Positions 19,104-27,140 of a DNA stretch of 64,000 nucleotides are shown piece after piece. The position numbers and the translations under genes are program-made. Source of the stretch: CBCOTE01 sp965112965. GTDB lineage: Bacteria; Desulfobacterota; Desulfovibrionia; Desulfovibrionales; Desulfovibrionaceae. The notes under the pieces were generated by a model. It saw only the letters and a list, made by a program, of their open reading frames with translations, searched no databases and was not told the origin of the DNA. How positions within the stretch are numbered: position 1 is the first letter of the stretch; each line of letters starts with the position of its first letter. The stretch is taken from NCBI GenBank assembly GCA_965112965.1, contig CBCOTE010000007.1, positions 62,001 to 126,000 on the forward strand, given 5' to 3'.

Positions 19104-20021
19104 TCAACCAAGTTCCAGGTGTCGGTGCTCGAGGGAGACAGTGTAATTGGCCTGCCGCAAAGCCACCTCGATAGCCTCGGCCACAGCCACTGAACGATGC
19201 CGTCCACCAGTGCAGCCGATGCCAATAGTCACCAGATATCTCCCTTCCTGTTCGAACAGCGGCAGGAGGTAAAGCAAGAACTCCTTGAGCCTGTTTAAAA
19301 ACTCACTGCCTGGAGGTGCGCCCAGAATATATTCAGATACGGCCCTATCTCGCCCAGAGAGCGACTTCAAAGCATCCATAAAGTAAGGATTAGGCAGAAA
19401 ACGCAGGTCGAAGAGCAAATCGACTTCTGAGGGCGTGCCGTATTTGAAACCAAAAGCTATCAGATGCACACGCAAAACATGACCCCCGCCATCCGAGCCA
19501 CCCCATTTATCCTGAATAATCCGTCGTAAATTATGAATAGAGTAACATGAAGTATCAATAATGAGCATGGCCTGAGTTCTGATGGAGGAGAGCAACTCAC
19601 GCTCAGCCGCTATAGCTTCTGTAAGACCCAATTCCCGCCCCTTACCGCCGCTTGAGAAGGGATGGGGCCGGCGAGTAGTGACGTAGCGGCGGACCAAAAC
19701 CTCTTCAGCGGCCTCCACGAATACGATCTGTGGCTGAAAGCCTTGGTCATTGAATTCATTAAGCACCGAGGTCCATTGGCCAGTCAACTCGCTAGGGCGG
19801 GTATCTACAGCCAACGCCAAACCGCGAAAATCTCGTTGATTCTGGCCACAGAACAGACTAACCAATTTGGGCGCTAAGCCAGCTGGGATGCCGTCTACCG
19901 AAAAAAAACAGAGGTCTTCGAAGACGTCCATGGCCGTACTTTTGCCCGCACCAGATAACCCCACCACAACAACTAGCGGAAAAATCTTACTACAGCTTAA
20001 GCCTGAGGTAGGAGTTTCCAC
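19104..20021 (-). CDS. rapZ: RapZ/YvcJ-type RNase adapter, P-loop nucleotide-binding protein
   Basis: Protein of 305 residues. In enteric bacteria RapZ senses glucosamine-6-phosphate and directs decay of the small RNA GlmZ; in other phyla the same family is a GTPase/ATPase of less certain role. Walker A is GLSGAGKS (residues 21-28). The C-terminal domain has the conserved GFKYGTP, DLRFLPNPY and GCTGGRHRSV motifs. It lies between the ptsN remnant and the PTS EIIA gene, the usual context downstream of rpoN-hpf-ptsN. No sign of decay. Confidence 0.95.
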   Translation of the reverse strand: METPTSGLSCSKIFPLVVVVGLSGAGKSTAMDVFEDLCFFSVDGIPAGLAPKLVSLFCGQNQRDFRGLALAVDTRPSELTGQWTSVLNEFNDQGFQPQIVFVEAAEEVLVRRYVTTRRPHPFSSGGKGRELGLTEAIAAERELLSSIRTQAMLIIDTSCYSIHNLRRIIQDKWGGSDGGGHVLRVHLIAFGFKYGTPSEVDLLFDLRFLPNPYFMDALKSLSGRDRAVSEYILGAPPGSEFLNRLKEFLLYLLPLFEQEGRYLVTIGIGCTGGRHRSVAVAEAIEVALRQANYTVSLEHRHLELG

Positions 20022-20149
20022 AATATCTTCCGAGCTTCAACGGCCAGAAAAGACGACAAAATCCATCATCATTAAACAGACAAAAAAATATACATTATGA
20101 TACGCAACTATATCCCTGTCGAGTACATGGGGTCAGAACTATAAAAATA

Positions 20150-20445
20150 GTGAAAGGCTAAAATTTTAAGGACTCTAAGTCAATAGCTGCCAGATTGCGC
20201 CCGCCATCAATATGATATCAACCAACTCGTCAAGCTTTCTGTGAAAAATAGCAGCCCCCCTCGCCAATACATGGGTACTTATATGTTCCAATTCTAAGAG
20301 CACGTAATGCGTCAAAGTTAAATCCAAAACTAGGGACTCGAACCATACTGTGGGCAATGGACTCAGCTAATACCTCGACTTTAATGGTCACCCTCAGATC
20401 AGGCAGCACCAACTCCTTATCCAAATAATTCTCAAAATTAATTCT
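20150..20445 (-). pseudogene. ptsN: ptsN (PTS-Ntr EIIA) remnant
   Basis: Right after the hpf stop, and in the same frame, the minus strand reads NYLDKELVLPDLRVTIKVEVLAE, the N-terminus of PtsN without an ATG. The rest is scattered over two frames: ALRALRIGTYKYPCIGEGG in one, and LARGAAIFHRKLDELVDI with the phosphorylated-histidine region in the other. Only about 90 of the usual 150 residues can be traced. The position (hpf-ptsN-rapZ) matches the conserved operon order, which supports the identification. Confidence 0.85.
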
Positions 20446-20991
20446 TTATTGCCACTCAGGATCAATGAGCCCAAAGTCATTATTCTTTCGGCGATAGATA
20501 ACATTAGCCCGACCAGTCTCTGCATTGAGAAAAACCAAAAACTCATATTGGAGGCTGTCGAGTTGTTCGGCTGCTTCGTCCACATCCATAGGTTTAGGTT
20601 CGTATTGGTTTATGGCTATAATTATGCGCTCGCGCTTGCCTGGTTCACCTTCGCCAAACTGGATGATCTCTGTGCGTACGTGACCCTGACGTCGGTGTCT
20701 GTCCTTGTTCTTCTCGCGGACCTTCTTCACCTGAGCCTCGATCTTGTCCAGAACCATGTCCACAGTGGAGTACATGTCTGTGCTCTCTTCACAAGCAGAA
20801 AGATGCGCATAGTTGCCGATGAAAATAACTTCAGCCTTATGCCGAAATTTCTCTACTGACAGAGTGACTAACAGCTCGCTATCATCAGCCTGGTGACTAA
20901 TATATTTGGCAATCTTCTCGAACCGGCGTTGCGCGTACAGCCGTAAATGGTCCGAAGGCTCGAAATTCTTGAAAGTGATATTGATATTCAT
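20446..20991 (-). CDS. hpf: Ribosome hibernation promoting factor, long form
   Basis: Dimerises 70S ribosomes into inactive 100S particles during slow growth. At 181 residues it is the long form: the N-terminal S30AE domain (about 1-100, beginning MNINITFKNFEPSDHLR) plus the C-terminal dimerisation domain (about 120-180, ending IYRRKNNDFGLIDPEW). GGGAGAAG lies directly upstream of ATG 20991. It follows rpoN by 46 bases, as in most Proteobacteria. The frame is intact although the next gene, ptsN, is dead. Confidence 0.95.
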   Translation of the reverse strand: MNINITFKNFEPSDHLRLYAQRRFEKIAKYISHQADDSELLVTLSVEKFRHKAEVIFIGNYAHLSACEESTDMYSTVDMVLDKIEAQVKKVREKNKDRHRRQGHVRTEIIQFGEGEPGKRERIIIAINQYEPKPMDVDEAAEQLDSLQYEFLVFLNAETGRANVIYRRKNNDFGLIDPEWQ

Positions 20992-21037
20992 AGCTTCTCC
21001 CTTACTTTCTTATTGTTGTACAGTGGCTAATGCCGAG

Positions 21038-22516
21038 TTAGAGCACTTTCTTGCGCCTAGACGAGGACGCAATATCCAATGCAGTTCGGTATTTGGCCAC
21101 GGTTCTCCGAGCAATATTTACTTGTAATTTTTTTTTTAGGGCTTTGACGATGTGAGCGTCCGAGAATGGCTGCCTAGGATTTTCTTCGCCTATGATCTGC
21201 TTAATCAGAGCCTTGACTGATTCCGAGCCGACCATACCGCCGCCGTCAAGCTCGAGCGCTGAGTTAAAGAAAAACTTGAGCCCAAAGACCCCATACGGTG
21301 TAGCCATGTATTTATTTGTAGTGATACGGCTTACTGTGGACTCGTGCATACCAATATCTACGGCGATGTCTTTCAAAATTAATGGCCTGAGGTATTTTAC
21401 CCCATGCTCAAAGAAACCCCGCTGGTATTTTATCAAACTTTCCGAAACTTTATACAGCGTACGCTGCCGTTGGTACAAGCTCTTCATAAGCCACACGGCC
21501 GAGCGCATTTTATCATGGAGGTAATCCTTGTATTTACCAGAGTTCTTACCCGTATCCAGCTTGAGAATGTCCATGCAGAAAGAATTTAGCTCCAGCTGTG
21601 GCAACCCACCATTGTTAAGAGATATAATCCAATCGTCTCCAACCCTGTATACAAACACATCTGGTATGACGTAGAACGGCTCCTCACTGCCAAAACTCGC
21701 TCCAGGTAGAGGGTCAAGCTTCTGTAAAATCTCTAGATAGTGTTTAAGGTCCTCTAAGGCAATATGGAACTTACGACATAGGAGTTTATATCGCTTTTTC
21801 TCAAGATCTTCCATGTGGTCACGCACCAGAGACAGAAGTATGGGGTCCTTCTCGCTCCGAGCCTCGAGCTGCACTAACAAGCACTCTTGTGGGCTGCGTG
21901 CAGCTACACCCAAGGGGTCAAAGCGCTGTATGCGATAGAGCACTGCCTCTACCTCGGCCGGAGTGACCTCGGCCAGCCGGACGACTTCTTCGGCGGTGAC
22001 CTGAAGATAACCAGCCGAGTCGAGGTTGCCAATGATGACCTCCCCGATCAGAATCTCTTTAGGCGTAAAATTCGAAAGCCGGAGTTGCCACTCCAAATGT
22101 CCGCCAAGAGATTGCTTTCCAGATAAACGCATTTCAAAAGGCATACTTTCAAGGGTGTCTTCACCCTCGTAGAAATGAGATTGACAAGAGGTGCTAGAAA
22201 AATCTCCGAGATAGTCCTCCCAATCGGCGTTGTGGTGTAGATCTCGCTCGCTACCAGTTTCAAGACCGGAGAACTCCCCAATTCCCTCAGTAATGGGACG
22301 TTCATTGGCGGCCTGATCTGGCCCAGAGGCATTGGCGTCAACATTTGTCCTTTCCTCAACCTCCTCTTCCAGAAAAGGATTTTCCAGCAGCTCGTTTTGT
22401 ATGGTCTCTATCAGTTCTAAACGCGATAGCTGCAAAAGCTTGATCGCCTGCTGCAACTGAGGAGTCATCACTAGCTGCTGGCTCAGCTTAAGCTGCTGTC
22501 GTAGTTCCAACACCAT
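21038..22516 (-). CDS. rpoN: RNA polymerase sigma-54 factor
   Basis: Alternative sigma factor that needs an AAA+ activator and recognises -24/-12 promoters. All three regions are present in 492 residues: the Gln/Leu-rich activator-responsive N-terminus (LRQQLKLSQQLVMTPQLQQ), the core-binding middle, and the C-terminal DNA-binding part with the RpoN box ARRTVAKYR at 469-477. About 15 codons before the box the coding strand has a run of ten A (21128-21137) that keeps frame as AAA AAA AAA. The ribosome-binding site before ATG 22516 is poor. I found no clear -24/-12 promoter in the window, so its targets lie elsewhere. Confidence 0.95.
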   Translation of the reverse strand: MVLELRQQLKLSQQLVMTPQLQQAIKLLQLSRLELIETIQNELLENPFLEEEVEERTNVDANASGPDQAANERPITEGIGEFSGLETGSERDLHHNADWEDYLGDFSSTSCQSHFYEGEDTLESMPFEMRLSGKQSLGGHLEWQLRLSNFTPKEILIGEVIIGNLDSAGYLQVTAEEVVRLAEVTPAEVEAVLYRIQRFDPLGVAARSPQECLLVQLEARSEKDPILLSLVRDHMEDLEKKRYKLLCRKFHIALEDLKHYLEILQKLDPLPGASFGSEEPFYVIPDVFVYRVGDDWIISLNNGGLPQLELNSFCMDILKLDTGKNSGKYKDYLHDKMRSAVWLMKSLYQRQRTLYKVSESLIKYQRGFFEHGVKYLRPLILKDIAVDIGMHESTVSRITTNKYMATPYGVFGLKFFFNSALELDGGGMVGSESVKALIKQIIGEENPRQPFSDAHIVKALKKKLQVNIARRTVAKYRTALDIASSSRRKKVL

Positions 22517-23044
22517 ATATTGTTATATCTCGCTGTCCAGTCTTGGCGCCAGATTAATCTTTTGAGACAGGGTCTGACGCTCATGTCGGAAAATTTTGCT
22601 CATGACCGAAAGTCGAAGAAAAAGCAAGAATCTTTCTATGCCTTTCACCACTTAAATTCTGCCACAAGATGCAGCTCTTAGCAAGAAATGGACAAAATCA
22701 ATAAGGTGAGAAAAAATAAATTAGGAAAGCCAGCGATAAAATCTGATTTTTTTAGCGTGGTAGTTTAGCATTACATCGAAGGAGCTGGAGGAGTGGAGAC
22801 AAAAAAGCCTATAAATATATACGGAATATGCTAAACGCCACGCATATAGCCGCATGCTGACGATGCACGGTAAAAATTAAGGTCAGTTACACCTTGTATC
22901 CTTCTTATTTTCTCTCGAACAGTCAAATCAAGAGTACATGCGATCCATGTAGCATCTGGAAATTGACGGTCTGCCCCCTTACTATCCTGAATGCTTATTT
23001 AAAAAAAACGGAATCGAAGGTTAAAAAACGTCATACCACAGGCT
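22517..23044. other. Gap where lptC-lptA-lptB are expected
   Basis: In many Proteobacteria kdsC is followed by lptC, lptA, lptB and rpoN. Here only 528 bases separate kdsC from rpoN, too little for those three genes, and no fragment of the LptB ATPase could be read. Directly after kdsC a tiny frame MTFFNLRFRFF then a stop could be the start of a lost lptC, but that is weak. Confidence 0.6.
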
Positions 23045-23590
23045 CTACTGGCCCCAACATTGCCATAAGGCCTCTAGTCGGCCCTGAGCCTCCAAGATAA
23101 ACCGTACCGCCTCGCGTACTGCACCGTGCCCGCCCCTGGCCCGGCTAACCCAAAGCGCTAGGGCTAAAATCTCTGGCTGCGCATTACTTACGGCCATGGG
23201 CAGGCCAGATACCCGCATGGCCGCTGCATCTACCCAATCATCACCCAAGAAGGCCACTTGAGCAAGCGTGAGCCCTCTGGCCACGACTAAAGATTCCAAA
23301 GTTACTACCTTATGTAAGTGTCCGGCGCGATATTCAGCAATACCCAACTCACGTACCCGCTTCTCCACAGCCGGGGAGACGACGCCCGATACCACGGCTA
23401 CCTCAAGTCCAACAGACTGCATGAGCTTAATACCTAAGCCGTCTTGGATATCAAAACGCTTTGAGATACGCCCTTCTTGGTCGTAGTAAACTCCGCCATC
23501 TGTAAGTACGCCATCCACATCTAAAATCAAAAGCCGTATAGCTATGGCAGCTTGCCTAGCGGCTGCAGAATATTTGTCAGCCCGATTCAT
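23045..23590 (-). CDS. kdsC: 3-deoxy-D-manno-octulosonate-8-phosphate phosphatase
   Basis: HAD-family phosphatase that makes KDO for the lipopolysaccharide inner core. The nucleophile Asp24 and acid Asp26 lie in LDVDGVLTDG, and GDDWVDAAAM is the metal-binding motif III. Length 181 fits the family. It begins five bases after the pyrG stop, so the two are translationally coupled. Its retention implies some KDO or LPS synthesis even though lptCAB are missing at this locus. No frame damage. Confidence 0.94.
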   Translation of the reverse strand: MNRADKYSAAARQAAIAIRLLILDVDGVLTDGGVYYDQEGRISKRFDIQDGLGIKLMQSVGLEVAVVSGVVSPAVEKRVRELGIAEYRAGHLHKVVTLESLVVARGLTLAQVAFLGDDWVDAAAMRVSGLPMAVSNAQPEILALALWVSRARGGHGAVREAVRFILEAQGRLEALWQCWGQ

Positions 23591-23595
23591 ATGTT

Positions 23596-25257
23596 TTATT
23601 TGCCCGCCACGGCGTTTATAGCCGCCGTATGGTTCACTAAGGCTGCGGCAATAAAATCACGGAAGAATGGGTTTGGCTGCATAGGATTGGACCGAAATTC
23701 AGGATGAAATTGGCAACCTAAAAACCAAGGATGGTCGCTCAATTCTATGATTTCTACCAGAGCCTCGTCCGGGGACAGACCCGAAAGGATAAAACCATTG
23801 CTTTCCAGAGCCCCAGCATACTGCTTATTGAATTCATAACGATGGCGATGGCGCTCGCTGATTTGAATGGTACCATAGGCCGCAGCGGCGCGGGTGCCTG
23901 GCCGAAGCACACAAGGGTAGGCTCCCAACCGCATAGTGCCGCCTTTATCGCTCTCGGAACTACGCTTTTCCACGCAGCCACGCCGAAAATCAAACCATTC
24001 AGCCATAAGATAGATGACTGGGTCCTTAGTTAGAGGATCGAACTCCTGAGAGTTAGCTCCTTTGAGGCCAAGGATATTGCGACTAAATTCAATGACCGCG
24101 CACTGCATCCCAAGACAGATGCCCAAGAATGGGATACTACCCTCCCGGGCGAAACGGATAGCCTCGATCTTACCCTCTACCCCTCTGGAACCGAAGCCGC
24201 CAGGCACTAGGATACCGTTTAGGCCGGCTAATTTTTGTGCTACATTACCAGGTTCAATTTCCTCAGAGTTGGCGTAGATTAAATCAACCTGAGCGTTATT
24301 AGCTACTCCGCCATGCACCAACGCCTCATGCAAGCTCTTATAGGCCTCTTTAAAATCCACATATTTACCCACGATGCCAATAGTACACCTTCGATCGGGT
24401 TTGGATAGCTTATGAATCAAGCCTTTCCAAGGTGCTAATTCGGGATTTTTGGCCGACAATTTAAGCATTATGACAATCTTCTGGTCTAAACCCTCCTCAT
24501 AGAACTTTAAGGGCACCTCGTAGATGTTCTTCACGTCCACGGCACTAAAGACTGAATCTTTATCCACATTACAAAAGAGAGCAATCTTACCCTTCAGGTC
24601 GACCGAAAGATCTTGCTCGCAACGACATAATATGATGTCTGGCTGGATACCGATGCTCCTGAGTTCCTTAACGCTATGTTGAGTAGGCTTAGTTTTATGT
24701 TCACTAGTCACCTTAATGTATGGCACCAAAGTCAGATGAATATAAATAATGTTGTCCTTACCTAGATCCGCCCGGAGCTGACGTATGGCCTCCAGGAATG
24801 GCAGGCCTTCAATGTCACCAACGGTACCGCCTATTTCAACGATAACTACATCCAGGTCCTCGTGACAAACGGAGAGAATGACACGTTTAATCTCGTCGGT
24901 AATGTGTGGAATGACCTGGACTGTGCCACCCAAATAATCGCCTCGGCGTTCGCGCATGATGACGTTATGGTAGATCCGTCCTGAGGTGCAATTATTGCTT
25001 TGGGTCATATTCAAGCCCAGGAAGCGTTCGTAGTGCCCCAAGTCCAAATCAGTCTCGGCGCCGTCGTCAGTTACATAAACCTCGCCATGCTGAAATGGAT
25101 TCATAGTACCAGGATCAACATTAATATAAGGATCGAGCTTCTGTATAGTGACAGTAAGCTTACGGGCAACGAGGAGAGCGCCGATTGAAGCAGCGGCTAG
25201 TCCTTTACCAAGGGAGGATAATACGCCTCCAGTAATAAAGATAATCTTGGTTTTCAT
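23596..25257 (-). CDS. pyrG: CTP synthase
   Basis: Makes CTP from UTP, glutamine and ATP. The N-terminal synthetase domain starts with ITGGVLSSLGKGLAAAS and contains EIGGTVGDIEGLPF. The C-terminal glutaminase domain has the nucleophile Cys in LGICLGMQC and His/Glu in QFHPEFRS. It is complete at 553 residues. A GGGGGGA lies just upstream of ATG 25257. It is the first gene of the minus-strand block that continues through kdsC and rpoN to the PTS genes. Confidence 0.97.
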   Translation of the reverse strand: MKTKIIFITGGVLSSLGKGLAAASIGALLVARKLTVTIQKLDPYINVDPGTMNPFQHGEVYVTDDGAETDLDLGHYERFLGLNMTQSNNCTSGRIYHNVIMRERRGDYLGGTVQVIPHITDEIKRVILSVCHEDLDVVIVEIGGTVGDIEGLPFLEAIRQLRADLGKDNIIYIHLTLVPYIKVTSEHKTKPTQHSVKELRSIGIQPDIILCRCEQDLSVDLKGKIALFCNVDKDSVFSAVDVKNIYEVPLKFYEEGLDQKIVIMLKLSAKNPELAPWKGLIHKLSKPDRRCTIGIVGKYVDFKEAYKSLHEALVHGGVANNAQVDLIYANSEEIEPGNVAQKLAGLNGILVPGGFGSRGVEGKIEAIRFAREGSIPFLGICLGMQCAVIEFSRNILGLKGANSQEFDPLTKDPVIYLMAEWFDFRRGCVEKRSSESDKGGTMRLGAYPCVLRPGTRAAAAYGTIQISERHRHRYEFNKQYAGALESNGFILSGLSPDEALVEIIELSDHPWFLGCQFHPEFRSNPMQPNPFFRDFIAAALVNHTAAINAVAGK

Positions 25258-26323
25258 GTGGTCCCCCCACTGGACATTGGTGGTATCAACATCTGGTTTA
25301 AGATATTAGCCTCAAAATTGACGGTCGGGGCGGTCGATATTATTAAGGAGCTTTAGGTTCGCCGAGGCAATAAAAAAACGGACGTCCATGTCCACAATAA
25401 ATAATTCTGGGCAGAAAATTCGAGACGCCAAGGTACTAATTGATCACTGACAAATAGTTCCAAAACTTTTTTTCTCACTAATAGCTCAAGAGTCAAACCC
25501 ATTTTAACGATAAAAATCGCTGTTAATAGTGACCCTAATTGAAGAAGAAAAAAACATATAGCACAGGCCAAAATCCTTAAATTATGAGACGGAGACAGTC
25601 CGCGCTATACAGCAAGTTGAAGCGGACGCAATTACCATCGCATGGTTCCTAGAACTGGCGGCCAATCAGATACGTCTTAACGAATATAATTTCATGTTTT
25701 TTATGATCATTCGGACTACGACATTATGACGATCTAGACATAGCCCAGGTCGCAACTTTACGCTAATGTTTCGTCCAAATATTAATATCTAACTACTGCT
25801 CAGACAACTATTGTTTTTTTGATGGGAGCGGAATAATGTTAGGTGTGTACAGCGGCTTCCAAATGCTGGTCAGACTGAAACTCCTGTTGCAGCAACTGAC
25901 CGACTGTCAAAATGGCAAAACATCCCTGACCTACAATCAATAGCCTGGACCGATTCAAAGACTGTTTGTTTTAATTCAAAACGAGCCTGTCTCCTACTAC
26001 ATGATTGCCATAAATTTTTAATTTACTCTTCTATATATACCACGATGAAGAAAATATCATAGCCCAGAATGTCATGACTATGGAGATCATGATATTTGTA
26101 ACTATATGATACTCCAACATATAGATTCCAGAATCAAAACCACCAAATAAGATATGCTACTGAAACTTCAACGGCTCGCACCTTAGTATTGCCTGGTTCA
26201 CCGATCCTACAAACTATACCTTCGGACTTATACCGCACCCTGAAACTTACAACCACAATCTTGAGTTATCTAGACTAGGTCCATTGAGAGACACCACAAT
26301 ACTAAGCACGGAGTTCATCACCA
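25258..26323. other. Divergent gap between pyrG and tadA
   Basis: About 1.07 kb with no supported gene. A minus-strand frame at 25353-25571 is hydrophobic at one end but has no family resemblance. Promoters for both pyrG and tadA should lie here; I could not choose convincing ones. Confidence 0.5.
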
Positions 26324-26941
26324 GTGGTGTGCGGCACTTCAAGACATAATAAGCTGCCGGCCACAGCCGTAGTCAAGGCTCACGTTGAGTCGGCTATCGA
26401 TGAATCATTTTTTTGTTCCGAGCTTTGGCCGGACTGGACAAGAGTAATGGCCATGGCCCTGACTGAGGCCAAAGTAGCCAAAAAGGCTGGAGAAACACCA
26501 GTAGGGGCAATACTTCTAAACGCAGAGGGCAAGGTGTTGGCCCGAGCTGGCAATAGTCCTATTAGCCGTCACGACCCTACAGCCCACGCTGAAATTCTGG
26601 CCTTGCGTCGAGCAGGCCGCCAGACTAAAAACTACCGGCTCATCGGGAGTATTCTGGTGACTACTTTAGAGCCTTGCCTCATGTGCTTGGGGGCGCTGGT
26701 GCATGCCCAAGTAGCCGGATTAGTATACGGGGCAGCCAATCCTAAGACCGGGGCGGTGTACTCCAGACTTCGGGGGGTGGAGCTAGATTTTTTAAACCAC
26801 CGCTTTTGGGTATTGCCAGGCGTTGAAGCTACAGCTTGTGAGAAACTACTCTCAGAATTTTTCCGGGAGCGTCGAAAACAACAAAAGGTCAATCAATGGG
26901 ATGCGTCGATCCCAGAAACCTCTGATGGCACCAAAAATTGA
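26324..26941 (+). CDS. tadA: tRNA-specific adenosine deaminase
   Basis: Deaminates A34 of tRNA-Arg(ACG) to inosine. The zinc site is intact: His88 and catalytic Glu90 in TAHAEILAL, Cys118 and Cys121 in EPCLMCLGA. The catalytic domain starts near residue 42 (VMAMALTEAK), so about 40 residues in front are extra; the start at GTG 26324 is the longest choice and a shorter one is possible. Total 205 residues. tRNA-Ser follows 105 bases downstream in the same direction. Confidence 0.93.
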   Translation: MVCGTSRHNKLPATAVVKAHVESAIDESFFCSELWPDWTRVMAMALTEAKVAKKAGETPVGAILLNAEGKVLARAGNSPISRHDPTAHAEILALRRAGRQTKNYRLIGSILVTTLEPCLMCLGALVHAQVAGLVYGAANPKTGAVYSRLRGVELDFLNHRFWVLPGVEATACEKLLSEFFRERRKQQKVNQWDASIPETSDGTKN

Positions 26942-27046
26942 GCCGCAGTCCCATTATACCAATATTTTTCTTGTCGATAAAACCCCGAACCTGTAATCTA
27001 ACAATTATTTTTTTGAAAATCCGCAAAATAGTCGTTTTCGTCAAGC

Positions 27047-27140
27047 GGAGAGGTACCGAAGTGGCTGTAACGGACTCGACTCGAAATCGAGTTGTCGGTT
27101 AATATCCGGCACGTGGGTTCGAATCCCACCCTCTCCGCCA
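27047..27140 (+). tRNA. tRNA-Ser, anticodon CGA
   Basis: The acceptor stem GGAGAGG pairs with CCTCTCC (27130-27136). The anticodon stem CTCGA/TCGAG encloses the loop CTCGAAA with anticodon CGA, which reads UCG codons. A long variable arm, as expected for class II serine tRNA, precedes the T arm GTGGGTTCGAATCCCAC. The discriminator is G and CCA is encoded at 27138-27140. Length is 94 including CCA. No clear terminator follows. Confidence 0.97.

Noticed and set aside
24560..24568. Perfect DnaA-box sequence TTATCCACA
   Set aside because: It is single and lies inside the pyrG coding sequence; no cluster of boxes or AT-rich unwinding region suggests an origin.
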